Assembly (NCBI GenBank): GCA_905215945.1
Contig: CAJMRZ010000006.1
Location: 1-21,034 of the forward strand
DNA from: an uncultured bacterium
Lineage (GTDB): Bacteria; Actinomycetota; Coriobacteriia; Coriobacteriales; Coriobacteriaceae
Direction of reading: 5' to 3'
DNA length: 21,034 nt
In this document: one piece after another, positions 5,872-13,632 of the stretch
Layout: every line of letters starts with the position of its first letter
Numbering within the stretch: position 1 is the stretch's first letter
Position numbers and translations under genes: made by a program
The notes under the pieces: model-generated
What the model saw: the letters and a program-made list of their open reading frames with translations, nothing else
The model's database searches: none
What the model was told of the DNA's origin: nothing

Positions 5872-6450
5872 ATGGGACTCGCAGAGCTCGTGTTGCTCGC
5901 CGTAGGCCTTTCGATGGATGCCTTTGCCGTTTCCATCTGCAAGGGTCTCGGCATGAAGAAAATCAACCTTAAAGTCGCCGTGGTGCTCGGCCTGTTCTTT
6001 GGCGGCTTTCAGGCCGGCATGCCCGTAATCGGATGGGCGCTCGGCAGTCAATTCATGGGCATCATCGGGCCCATCGACCATTGGATCGCCTTTATCCTTT
6101 TGGCCTTCATCGGCGGCAAAATGCTGTGGGAGGCTTTTACCGAGGACGAGGATGAAGGCGACGGCAAGGATGCCGAAAAGATTGAACTGGGCGAGTACCT
6201 GATCCTCGCCATCGCCACCTCAATCGACGCCCTGGCCGTGGGCATCTCGTTCGCCGCGCTTTCGGTCGACATCGTTCCCGCTGTATCGCTTATCGGCGTC
6301 ACAACGTTTATCTTCTCCGTCGCCGGCGTAGCGATCGGCCACACCTTTGGCGCGCGCTACGAAAAACCCGCCACCATCGTGGGTGGCGTCGTGCTCATCC
6401 TCATCGGACTTAAGATCTTACTTGAGCATCTGGGGATCCTCGCGATATAA
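5872..6450 (+). CDS. mntP: Manganese efflux pump MntP
   Basis: A 192-residue integral membrane protein with about six predicted helices. It has the two internally related MntP signatures SMDAFAVS (Asp16) and SIDALAVGIS near residue 118, and the GG(F)QAGMP and GGKMLWEA segments. An acidic loop (EDEDEGDGKDAEKIE) joins the two halves. The length equals the family norm. MntP exports Mn2+ and protects against its toxicity. GAGGGAG precedes the ATG by about 10 nt. The IS110 element lies only 92 nt upstream and may have separated the gene from its original promoter. No complete manganese riboswitch could be built in the remaining leader. Confidence 0.92.
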   Translation: MGLAELVLLAVGLSMDAFAVSICKGLGMKKINLKVAVVLGLFFGGFQAGMPVIGWALGSQFMGIIGPIDHWIAFILLAFIGGKMLWEAFTEDEDEGDGKDAEKIELGEYLILAIATSIDALAVGISFAALSVDIVPAVSLIGVTTFIFSVAGVAIGHTFGARYEKPATIVGGVVLILIGLKILLEHLGILAI

Positions 6451-6487
6451 AACGCCTCTCATAAGCCAACGTCAATGTAGGGGTCTC

Positions 6488-6503
6488 ATGCAGAGTTTTG
6501 CAT
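6488..6503 (+). promoter_or_regulatory. Third half-site of the hipBA operator
   Basis: ATGCAGAGTTTTGCAT matches the left operator arm GTGCAGACTTTTGCAT at 14 of 16 bases, in direct orientation, 27 nt upstream (start to start). Confidence 0.5.
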
Positions 6504-6513
6504 AATGCCTATT

Positions 6514-6558
6514 CGTGCAGACTTTTGCATGTCATACTGATATGCAAAAGTCTGCACG
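6514..6558. promoter_or_regulatory. hipBA operator: 17-bp perfect inverted repeat
   Basis: CGTGCAGACTTTTGCAT (6514-6530) and ATGCAAAAGTCTGCACG (6542-6558) are perfect complements separated by 11 nt. The repeat ends 2 nt before the hipB ribosome binding site AGGAG, so it fits autoregulation by the HipB-like protein, as known for hipBA modules. Confidence 0.7.
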
Positions 6559-6571
6559 TTAGGAGATCGCC

Positions 6572-7003
6572 GTGAATACCCTTCCCATCACCACACCGCG
6601 CCAAGCTGGCATCTACGTGCGCCAGGCACGCGAGGCGCAGGGGATCACCCGTGCCGCCCTCGCTAAAAAAGCCGGTGTTTCGGAACGCCTGCTCGCATCG
6701 CTCGAGCTGGGAGACGCCACCGGTATTCGACTCGACAAGTTGCTGACCGTCTTTAACGCACTCGACATAGGTCTCTTCGCGCAAAGCGATAACGACTCCA
6801 TCGCATCGCCCTCCGAACATCCGACGACGATAGTGAACCTCCCTATCGCGAACTCGAATACCCTGCCAAAGCCAAGCGTAGGCAGACGACCCACTCGACA
6901 AGGAACGCCATCTTCCTATGGTGCCTTGCTGGCCCAAATCGCAGCCGAGCAAGGCCTTTCCGGCACTTCAAACCTCTCCTTTGGCTGCAAGGTTGTGAAA
7001 TAA
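6572..7003 (+). CDS. hipB: HipB-like XRE-family antitoxin/repressor
   Basis: A 143-residue protein starting with GTG, with AGGAG 6 nt upstream. Residues 10-66 form a helix-turn-helix of the XRE type: VRQAREAQGITRAALAKKAGVSERLLASLELG, then IRLDKLLTVFNALDIGLF, the usual HipB pattern. The remaining ~75 residues are low in hydrophobic content and lack a known domain, longer than the classical 88-residue HipB. Its stop codon is directly followed by the hipA ATG, so the two are co-transcribed and probably translationally coupled. It should bind HipA, neutralise it, and repress the promoter through the upstream inverted repeat. Confidence 0.82.
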   Translation: MNTLPITTPRQAGIYVRQAREAQGITRAALAKKAGVSERLLASLELGDATGIRLDKLLTVFNALDIGLFAQSDNDSIASPSEHPTTIVNLPIANSNTLPKPSVGRRPTRQGTPSSYGALLAQIAAEQGLSGTSNLSFGCKVVK

Positions 7004-8308
7004 ATGGCAGAGATGGAGCTCGCGACCCTCATTTGTGGCGAAATCGCCGGCACTCTCCGGCAAGACGAGCATGGACTCTGCAGCTTTGCATACGCCCCAA
7101 CCTATCGCGGAGCACCGTTATCGCTAACAATGCCGCTTTCCAATCGCACGTATGGCCATAACATCGTCCGCCCGTTCCTATTTGGCCTTTTGCCCGACAG
7201 TCAAGAGCAGCGTCGCGCTATTGCCACCGAGCATGATGTTGCATCCAACAACCCCGTCGCCCTCTTGTGCCATATCGGTCTTGACTGCGCGGGGGCCATT
7301 CAGTTTTGTCGAGCCGATCAATTAGACGCTGCCCGCGGCAGGGTCTCGGCATACTGCCCGCTTACCAATTCTCAAATCGCTCACAAGCTCAAAGCAATTC
7401 GCGATGACGAAAGCGAGACATGGATGGGCTCCAACGAAAGCTGGTCCCTGGGCGGCAATCAAGGCAAATTTGCACTAGCTTGGCATGATGGCCAATGGTG
7501 CGAATGTCTAGGGTCATCCCCCACTACCCATATCTTCAAAAATGGTGTCGTTGGGTTCAAACATCAGGCCTTAAACGAATTCGTCTGCATGAAAACAGCT
7601 CGGCGTGTTGGCATTCCAACTGCCAACGTCTCCTATTGCACATTTGAAGACGAAGCCGCGCTCGTCGTTGAACGGTACGACAGAATGGTCAATAGCAGCG
7701 GAAATATCGAAAGGCTGCATCAGGAGGACTTTTGCCAGGCGCTCGGTGTATTGCCAAGCCAGAAATACACCGCCGACGGAGGACCAACCACACGAGACAT
7801 CCAAGAACGACTGATTAACACAGTCCCCCACCACATGAATCTTGTGCTTTTTACCTATATGTTGTTCTATAACGCCATTATCGGAGCGCCTGACGCACAC
7901 GCTAAAAACTACTCGCTCATCCTAGGCAAAGGCACAAACGCGGCGCTCGCACCCATGTACGATGTCGCATCGGGGCTGGCATACGAGCGCATGCGCCGCC
8001 GGGCGCGCCTTGCCATGAGCGTTGGCGGCGAAAATCGTGTGGGGCGCATCGGTCCAGGCGCTATCCGCCGATACCACGGTATGGGCGACCCCGCGCTGGA
8101 GACGGCGCTCACCGATGCCGGGCTAACCGAGAAGTTTTGCTTTGCGACCATGCTGGACCTCGCCTACGAGGTACCCATTTGCATGGAAGAGGTCATGGAC
8201 GAATACGCCGACCTGCCCGGCATGGCGGACCTGCGCGAGCATATGCTCGGCCCCGTCCGCGAAAACTGTCAGCGAACCCTCGACCTCATCAGGGCAGAAA
8301 TGGACTAG
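7004..8308 (+). CDS. hipA: HipA-type serine/threonine kinase toxin
   Basis: A 434-residue protein, full length for the family. The N-terminal subdomain has FGLLPDSQEQRRAIA. The core kinase has SLGGNQGKFAL (Ser148 corresponds to the autophosphorylated gating serine of E. coli HipA), THIFK with Lys179, NEFVCMKTARRVG, VVERYDR, and HQEDFCQALG. The catalytic loop is PDAHAKN (Asp297, Asn302), and the metal-binding YDVASG contains Asp320. All catalytic residues are present. The best-known HipA proteins phosphorylate glutamyl-tRNA synthetase and cause dormancy; the target here is not known. The gene abuts the antitoxin gene and is followed by a terminator. Base composition is somewhat less GC-rich than in the neighbours, which hints at transfer. 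Confidence 0.9.
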   Translation: MAEMELATLICGEIAGTLRQDEHGLCSFAYAPTYRGAPLSLTMPLSNRTYGHNIVRPFLFGLLPDSQEQRRAIATEHDVASNNPVALLCHIGLDCAGAIQFCRADQLDAARGRVSAYCPLTNSQIAHKLKAIRDDESETWMGSNESWSLGGNQGKFALAWHDGQWCECLGSSPTTHIFKNGVVGFKHQALNEFVCMKTARRVGIPTANVSYCTFEDEAALVVERYDRMVNSSGNIERLHQEDFCQALGVLPSQKYTADGGPTTRDIQERLINTVPHHMNLVLFTYMLFYNAIIGAPDAHAKNYSLILGKGTNAALAPMYDVASGLAYERMRRRARLAMSVGGENRVGRIGPGAIRRYHGMGDPALETALTDAGLTEKFCFATMLDLAYEVPICMEEVMDEYADLPGMADLREHMLGPVRENCQRTLDLIRAEMD

Positions 8309-8339
8309 GTGACCGTAATTTCGCAATTATCAAACAAAA

Positions 8340-8380
8340 GAGGGGGGGCACCCGTCGCAAACGCTCGAATGCCCCCTCTC
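8340..8380. terminator. Terminator between hipA and pepD
   Basis: GAGGGGGGGCA (8340-8350) pairs with TGCCCCCTC (8370-8378). On the minus strand the stem is followed by CTTTTGTTTG, so it terminates pepD well. On the plus strand it is a stem without a clear T-run. Confidence 0.65.
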
Positions 8381-8435
8381 GTAATGTCATTTGCAATCCG
8401 CTAGCACGTGACTCGGACTGCTGCTAGCGCAACCT

Positions 8436-9893
8436 TTACGCAGCGAGGCGCTTGAGGACGTCGATGAGCAGCTCGTAGAAGCGCTCGGCAGAAGCGAGCT
8501 CCATGCTCTCGTCCGGGGTGTGGACATCGGAGAGCGTCGGGCCCACGGCGATGGCGTCCAGGCCGTGCAGGGCCTCGGCAAACAGGCCGCACTCAAGGCC
8601 GGCGTGAATGGACTCGATGCGCAGCTCGGAGCCAAAGAGCTCGCGATAGCTCTCGACGAAGACGTCGCGGACCGGCGAATGCTCGGCATAGCTCCAGCCG
8701 GGATACTCGAACTCGAACTTGGCGTCGAAGCCCAGGACATCGGCCAGCGTCTGCAGGCGGTCCTTGAACTCGTTCTGCAGCGAGGTGATCGAGGAGCGCG
8801 GGGACAGCATGATCTTGACCTCGTCGTCAGAAGTGGCAACCACACCGATGTTGGAGGAAACCTCGACGGAGCCGTCGGTGGCGACGTTGCGGCGGATCAC
8901 GCCGTTGGGGGCAAGACGCAGGGCGCGGATGAGGGCAAGCGCGGACTTCTGGTCCATGGCCTCGACCTCGGCGTCGTCGGCAATCTCGACGGTGCAGGTA
9001 AAGCCGGGGTCGAAGACCTCGAGCTCGGCGGTGACATCGGCGATGATGCCACGAGCGATCTCGGCCGCAGCCTCGGCGGCAGCGTGGTCGGCGTAGACCA
9101 GAACAGCCTTGCACTCACGGTTGATGGCGTTGTCCTTGGTGCCGCCGTTAAAGCTAACGATGGCGGGCTCGCCGGCAACCATCAGGCGGTCGATGATGCG
9201 GGCCATGATGAGGTTGCCGTTGCCGCGCTCCAGGTGGATATCGCTGCCGGAGTGACCGCCCAGCAGGCCGGAGATGTCGAGCGTGAGGGTGCTACCGGTC
9301 TTGTGCTCGCGCGCGATCGGGCAGGTGTAGGTAACGACGACGCCGCCGGCGCAGCTGACGGTGGCAACGCCCTCTTCCTCGGAGTCAAGGTTAATCATGG
9401 TGCGGGCGCTAATCTGGGACTTGTCGAGCGTCTCGGCGCCGACCAGGCCAGTCTCCTCGTCGGTGGTGAATACGCACTCGAGGGCGGGGTGAACGATCGA
9501 ATCGTCATCGAGAACAGTGAGCATCAGAGCGACGGCGATGCCGTTGTCGGCACCCAGGGTGGTGCCGTTGGCGGTGAGAACGCCGTCCTTGACGACCAGG
9601 TCGATACCATCGGTCGTGAAGTCGTGCTCAACGGAGCCCAACTTGTCGCACACCATATCGATGTGGCCCTGCAGCATTACGGTCGGGGCATTCTCGGCGC
9701 CGGCAGATGCGGGCTTGCGAATGATGACGTTGTAGACCTCGTCCTGGTACACATCGAGGCCGCGCTCCTTGGCAAACGCAACCAGGAAATCGCTGATGCC
9801 CTTCTCGTTGCCAGACCCACGGGGGATCGCGCTGACCTCCTCAAAGAAATGGAACAGCTGGGCGGGCTCGTAGCCGGTAATCTTGTAGTCCAT
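8436..9893 (-). CDS. pepD: Cytosol non-specific dipeptidase / Xaa-His dipeptidase (M20C)
   Basis: A 485-residue metallopeptidase of the PepD type. Zinc-ligand motifs of the M20 family are seen in order: LQGHIDMV, TLGADNGIA, TDEETGLVGAE with the catalytic Glu, LDSEEEG, and near the end DVHTPDE. GLLGGHSGSDIH is typical of PepD, and the dimerisation domain lies in the middle. The enzyme splits dipeptides in the cytoplasm, including carnosine-like Xaa-His. The start at 9893 is chosen because AAGGAGG lies 5 nt upstream; the frame stays open for 35 more codons but without support. It is a single-gene unit with its own terminator. Confidence 0.92.
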   Translation of the reverse strand: MDYKITGYEPAQLFHFFEEVSAIPRGSGNEKGISDFLVAFAKERGLDVYQDEVYNVIIRKPASAGAENAPTVMLQGHIDMVCDKLGSVEHDFTTDGIDLVVKDGVLTANGTTLGADNGIAVALMLTVLDDDSIVHPALECVFTTDEETGLVGAETLDKSQISARTMINLDSEEEGVATVSCAGGVVVTYTCPIAREHKTGSTLTLDISGLLGGHSGSDIHLERGNGNLIMARIIDRLMVAGEPAIVSFNGGTKDNAINRECKAVLVYADHAAAEAAAEIARGIIADVTAELEVFDPGFTCTVEIADDAEVEAMDQKSALALIRALRLAPNGVIRRNVATDGSVEVSSNIGVVATSDDEVKIMLSPRSSITSLQNEFKDRLQTLADVLGFDAKFEFEYPGWSYAEHSPVRDVFVESYRELFGSELRIESIHAGLECGLFAEALHGLDAIAVGPTLSDVHTPDESMELASAERFYELLIDVLKRLAA

Positions 9894-10052
9894 GGTGCCT
9901 CCTTGGCGCAACTGGTTAGACAGTAAGACATGCGACTTGTATATTCCCAGACTTTGCGTGCATAAACCAGTCGAAAACGCCGAGCGCCCTCGCATCATCG
10001 GCTAACGGTGGACCGTATAGCGTAACGGTCACAACTTCCGCAGCTCTACAAA

Positions 10053-10080
10053 TCGAGGCGCCCTTTTCGGAGCGCCTCGA
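10053..10080 (-). terminator. Terminator downstream of clpC
   Basis: TCGAGGCGC (10053-10061) pairs perfectly with GCGCCTCGA (10072-10080) over a 10-nt loop. On the minus strand the stem is followed by TTTG. It lies 28 nt after the clpC stop. Confidence 0.7.
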
Positions 10081-10107
10081 TTGCGCGTATCAAATTGTCG
10101 CCACGCC

Positions 10108-12750
10108 CTACAGCGCGCCGGAACCGGCTTGCATCATGCCGCCGGGGCCCGAGGTCACGCCGCCGCTCACGGGCGCGGCGTTGCCGGTGTGCGGTGCCGC
10201 CGGGGCGGTATCGCCACCGAGCGTGCCCGCCGGACGCGGTGCCGGGATCTCGCCCGTGCCGTGGCTAAAGACAAACTTGCCATCGGCCACGTCGCACAGG
10301 ACGGTATCGCCCTCGCCCCACTCGCCGGCCAGGAGCTCCTCGGACAGCGGGTCCTCGATGAGCTTTTGAATAGCACGGCGCAGCGGACGCGCACCGTTGG
10401 TGAGGTCGGTGCCCTCGGCCACGATCTTGTCATAGGCCGCATCGGTGAGCTTGATGTTCATGCCGTTTGCGATCAGGCGCTGGCGCAGGTCGTCCACCAG
10501 CAGGTGCGCGATCTTGGTCAGGTTCTCGCCCGAGAGCTTCTGGAACACCACAATATCGTCGATACGGTTGAGCAGCTCAGGGCGGAACAGGCGCTTGAGC
10601 TCGCCCATCGCACGACCCTTGATCTCGCTCGACGTGAGACCCTGCTCACCGGTGGTGCCAAAACCGACGCTCGCATCCTGCGCGATCTCGCGGGCGCCCA
10701 CGTTGGACGTCATGATGATCACGGTATTGCGGAAGTCGACCGTCTTGCCCTGGCTATCAGTCAGGCGACCCTCCTCCAGCACCTGCAACAAAATGTTGAA
10801 GATGTCGGGGTGCGCCTTCTCGATCTCGTCGAACAGCACGACCGAGTACGGGTGACGACGAACGGCCTTGGTAAGCTGACCGCCCTCGTCGTGGCCCACG
10901 TAACCCGGAGGGCTACCGATAAGCTTGGAGACCTCGAACTCGCTGCCGAACTCCGACATGTCGAAGCTGATGAGCGCGTCCTTACTGCCAAAGAGGTACT
11001 CGGCGAGCGTCTTGGCGAGCTCGGTCTTGCCTGTGCCGGTGGGACCAAGGAAGATAAAGCTGCCACCGGGACGGCGCGGGTCCTTGAGCGGCGAGCGGCT
11101 GCGGCGCACGGCCTTGGCGACGGCCTCGACTGCCTCATCCTGGCCGATGATGCGCGTCTTGAGCACGCTTTCGGTCTGCAGCAGGCGCCGGCTCTCGCTC
11201 TCGGTGAGCGAGGAAACCGGCACGCCCGAGGTCACGGACACGATGTCGGCAATCTGACTCACGTCGATGGTGAGCGGGCTGGCGTCGAGCTCGGCGGTCC
11301 AGGCGGCCTTGGCCTCGGCGAGCTCAATCTCGGCGGCCTTCTGCTGCTCGGTGATCTCGGCGGCCTTGTTCATGTCGTCGCTCTCGGTGGCCTCCTGCGC
11401 GGCGGCCTTGAGCTCCTCTATGCGATGCTCGGCCTCGCGCACCGGCTCGGGCGCACGATTCGCGGCGATGCGAGCGCGGGCACCGGCCTCGTCGATGAGG
11501 TCGATGGCCTTATCGGGCAGAAAGCGATCCTGAATGTAGCGGTTGGAGAGGTTCGCGGCAGCCTCGATAGCACCCTGCGTATAGCGCACATGGTGGTGCT
11601 CCTCGTAGCGCGGCTTGAGCGCGGTCAGGATCTTGACCGTGTCCTCGACGCTCGGCTCCTCGACATCGATGGTCTGGAAGCGACGCTCGAAGGCCGGGTC
11701 CTTGGTGAGGTACTTGCGGAATTCCTCGGCCGTGGTGGCGCCGATAATCTGGAAGGCGCCGCGCGCGAGCACGGGCTTGAGCATGGAGCTCGCGTCGATG
11801 GAGCCCTCGGCAGAACCGGCACCGATGATGGTGTGCATCTCGTCGATAAACAGGATGACGTCGTCGGCCTCGGTGGCCTCCTGGATCACGTTCTTGAGGC
11901 GCTCCTCAAACTCACCGCGATACTTGGCGCCCGCGACCAGACCCGGCAGGTCGAGCGTCCAGATGTTCTGGTTCATAAGGTTCTCGGGCACGTTGCCGGC
12001 AGCGATCTGCTGTGCCAGGCCCTCGACGATGGCCGTCTTGCCCACGCCGGGGTCACCCAGGATAAGCGGGTTGTTCTTGGTGCGGCGCGAAAGGATCTCC
12101 ATCATGCGCTGGACTTCCTTTTCGCGGCCAATCACGGGATCGAGCTCGCCGTCGCGCGCCTTCTGCGTGAGGTTGGTCGCGAACTGCTTAAGCGTATCGG
12201 TGCCACTCCCCTTTTGCTGAGAGGCATCCGAGCCGCTAAAGAACGGCAGGCCCGCACCGGGACGACCAGCACCGGCGCCGGCGAGCGGACGCTTCTTGTC
12301 CTGGTCCTTGGCGGTAAGTTTCTCAATAGCCTTTTTGATGGAGGCGGACGACACACCCAGGCGCATGAGGATGTCCATGGCCATGCCGTTACCCTCTTCG
12401 ACGATGCCAATCAGCAAGTGCTCGGTCGACACGTAGGTCTGGTTGTTCTCACGTGCCACGCGGAAGGAGCGCTCCATCACGCTAATGACGAGCGGCGTAA
12501 AGGCAAGCTTAGCAGCCTCGGTCTCCTCGCTGGGCTCGGGAACCGTGGTCTGGACCTCCTTGAGGGTGTCCATGATGTCGTCGTAGGAGATGTCGAGCGA
12601 GCGCAGCGCCTCGGCAGCGATGCCCTCGTCCTCCTTGGCGAGTGCGAGCAGCAGGTGCTCGGTGCCCACCTTATTTGAGTGCAGATCGAGCGCCTCCTGT
12701 TTGGCCATCGACATGACCTTGCGCGCTCGATCGGTAAATCTATCTAACAT
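10108..12750 (-). CDS. clpC: ClpC-type AAA+ protease chaperone
   Basis: An 880-residue class I Clp ATPase. Two Clp_N repeats lie at 1-145 ([23 protein letters not shown], then [14 protein letters not shown]). The first AAA+ domain has Walker A GDPGVGKT (232-239) and Walker B VILFIDE (298-304). A short coiled middle domain lies at about 435-485, of ClpC rather than ClpB length. The second AAA+ domain has Walker A GPTGTGKT (569-576) and Walker B VVLFDEI. VGF near 695-697 is the ClpP-binding loop. ClpC unfolds proteins and feeds them to ClpP in the cytosol. The start at 12750 has AAGGAA upstream. No CIRCE, CtsR or ClgR site was recognised. Confidence 0.94.
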   Translation of the reverse strand: MLDRFTDRARKVMSMAKQEALDLHSNKVGTEHLLLALAKEDEGIAAEALRSLDISYDDIMDTLKEVQTTVPEPSEETEAAKLAFTPLVISVMERSFRVARENNQTYVSTEHLLIGIVEEGNGMAMDILMRLGVSSASIKKAIEKLTAKDQDKKRPLAGAGAGRPGAGLPFFSGSDASQQKGSGTDTLKQFATNLTQKARDGELDPVIGREKEVQRMMEILSRRTKNNPLILGDPGVGKTAIVEGLAQQIAAGNVPENLMNQNIWTLDLPGLVAGAKYRGEFEERLKNVIQEATEADDVILFIDEMHTIIGAGSAEGSIDASSMLKPVLARGAFQIIGATTAEEFRKYLTKDPAFERRFQTIDVEEPSVEDTVKILTALKPRYEEHHHVRYTQGAIEAAANLSNRYIQDRFLPDKAIDLIDEAGARARIAANRAPEPVREAEHRIEELKAAAQEATESDDMNKAAEITEQQKAAEIELAEAKAAWTAELDASPLTIDVSQIADIVSVTSGVPVSSLTESESRRLLQTESVLKTRIIGQDEAVEAVAKAVRRSRSPLKDPRRPGGSFIFLGPTGTGKTELAKTLAEYLFGSKDALISFDMSEFGSEFEVSKLIGSPPGYVGHDEGGQLTKAVRRHPYSVVLFDEIEKAHPDIFNILLQVLEEGRLTDSQGKTVDFRNTVIIMTSNVGAREIAQDASVGFGTTGEQGLTSSEIKGRAMGELKRLFRPELLNRIDDIVVFQKLSGENLTKIAHLLVDDLRQRLIANGMNIKLTDAAYDKIVAEGTDLTNGARPLRRAIQKLIEDPLSEELLAGEWGEGDTVLCDVADGKFVFSHGTGEIPAPRPAGTLGGDTAPAAPHTGNAAPVSGGVTSGPGGMMQAGSGAL

Positions 12751-12781
12751 GCTCGTTTCCTTACATGAGTTCATCGAAATC

Positions 12782-12809
12782 AAAACGCCCGCCCGTTGGC
12801 GGCGCTTTT
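12782..12809. terminator. Terminator-like hairpin between the TetR gene and clpC
   Basis: AAAA, then CCGCC-cgtt-GGCGG, then TTTT: a GC-rich stem with T-runs on both strands and a 3-nt internal loop. On the minus strand it is followed by GTTTTGATTT, only 32 nt before the clpC ATG, so it either ends the TetR transcript or attenuates clpC. Confidence 0.45.
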
Positions 12810-12889
12810 GTCTCTTTACCCACAGGTTGTCTATGTTAACAGCTGGAGGAATATCTATAAACCCGGCTCACATGAATGCAGGTTATGAC

Positions 12890-12917
12890 CGCATCGCGGG
12901 ACTCACCGCGCGATGCG
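12890..12917. repeat. 9-bp perfect inverted repeat between the TetR gene and clpC
   Basis: CGCATCGCG (12890-12898) and CGCGATGCG (12909-12917) with a 10-nt loop. The right arm belongs to a sequence block repeated inside the TetR gene end at 12963-12993. Confidence 0.6.
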
Positions 12918-12942
12918 CGACAGGCGCCCCGCAAGAGAAACC

Positions 12943-13632
12943 CTAGGCGTCTTTCACCACGTCGGGACTCGTCGCACGCGATGCGCGATAGGCATCGGCC
13001 TCCTTGGAGACGCGTTCGAGCAGCTCGGATGTATCGACGCCCTCGACTTGCGCGACCGTTTCCACCGTCTGCATGGCGACCGCCCTCAGGTACGCGCACG
13101 CGCTGTCCCCCAGCTGCTCGAGGTCTATCTCCTCGCCGCCCTCCCGGGCAAAGCCGACCGCCATCACAAAGCCCATGATGCCCGAGACCAGAAAGCCCAC
13201 CGCAAAGCTCGAATCTGCCTTGAGCTCTTCTCCGTCGGGGTGGACGATCTCTCTCACGCGGTCGATGATGATCGTATGGATGCCCTGCACGACCTGCTCG
13301 GCGGCACCCGCCCTCATGGTGATGACGATGCGCCGCAGCAGGCAGCGGACGTCGCGCCGGTCGAACGCCGAAAGGTCGCCCTCGCTCGAAAAATGCCAGA
13401 GGGCATCGGTGATGAGCTCGTTATCCTGCAGCAGCTGGGCTATGGCGATGGCGACGAGTTCATCGAAATCGTGAAAATAGTAGTAAAACGTTCCGCGATT
13501 GCACTGGGCGGCGCGGGTCACCTCGCCAACCGACAGCTCGAAGATGCTGTTGTTCTCGATGAGCTCCCAAAACGCCTCGATGATACGGGTGCGTGCATCG
13601 GGCGCATCGGCGTCCTTACGCGGTCTCGCCAT
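12943..13632 (-). CDS. TetR-family transcriptional regulator
   Basis: A 229-residue protein. The N-terminal TetR helix-turn-helix is clear: TRIIEAFWELIENNSIFELSVGEVTRAAQCNRGTFYYYFHDFDELV (about residues 15-60). The C-terminal ligand domain has no named match. The start is taken at ATG 13632 (MARPRKDADAPD); a GTG three codons upstream at 13641 has an equally plausible AGGGG site. The gene overlaps the 3' end of the large activase gene by 17 nt, so it is translationally coupled and is the last gene of that operon. It probably controls the operon through the palindrome at 18109-18129. The last ~10 codons are partly duplicated downstream. Confidence 0.87.
   Translation of the reverse strand: MARPRKDADAPDARTRIIEAFWELIENNSIFELSVGEVTRAAQCNRGTFYYYFHDFDELVAIAIAQLLQDNELITDALWHFSSEGDLSAFDRRDVRCLLRRIVITMRAGAAEQVVQGIHTIIIDRVREIVHPDGEELKADSSFAVGFLVSGIMGFVMAVGFAREGGEEIDLEQLGDSACAYLRAVAMQTVETVAQVEGVDTSELLERVSKEADAYRASRATSPDVVKDA

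Noticed and set aside
10081..12678. 865-codon open frame on the plus strand
   Set aside because: It lies opposite clpC, is a mirror of its codon bias in high-GC DNA, and has no recognisable domain or ribosome binding site.
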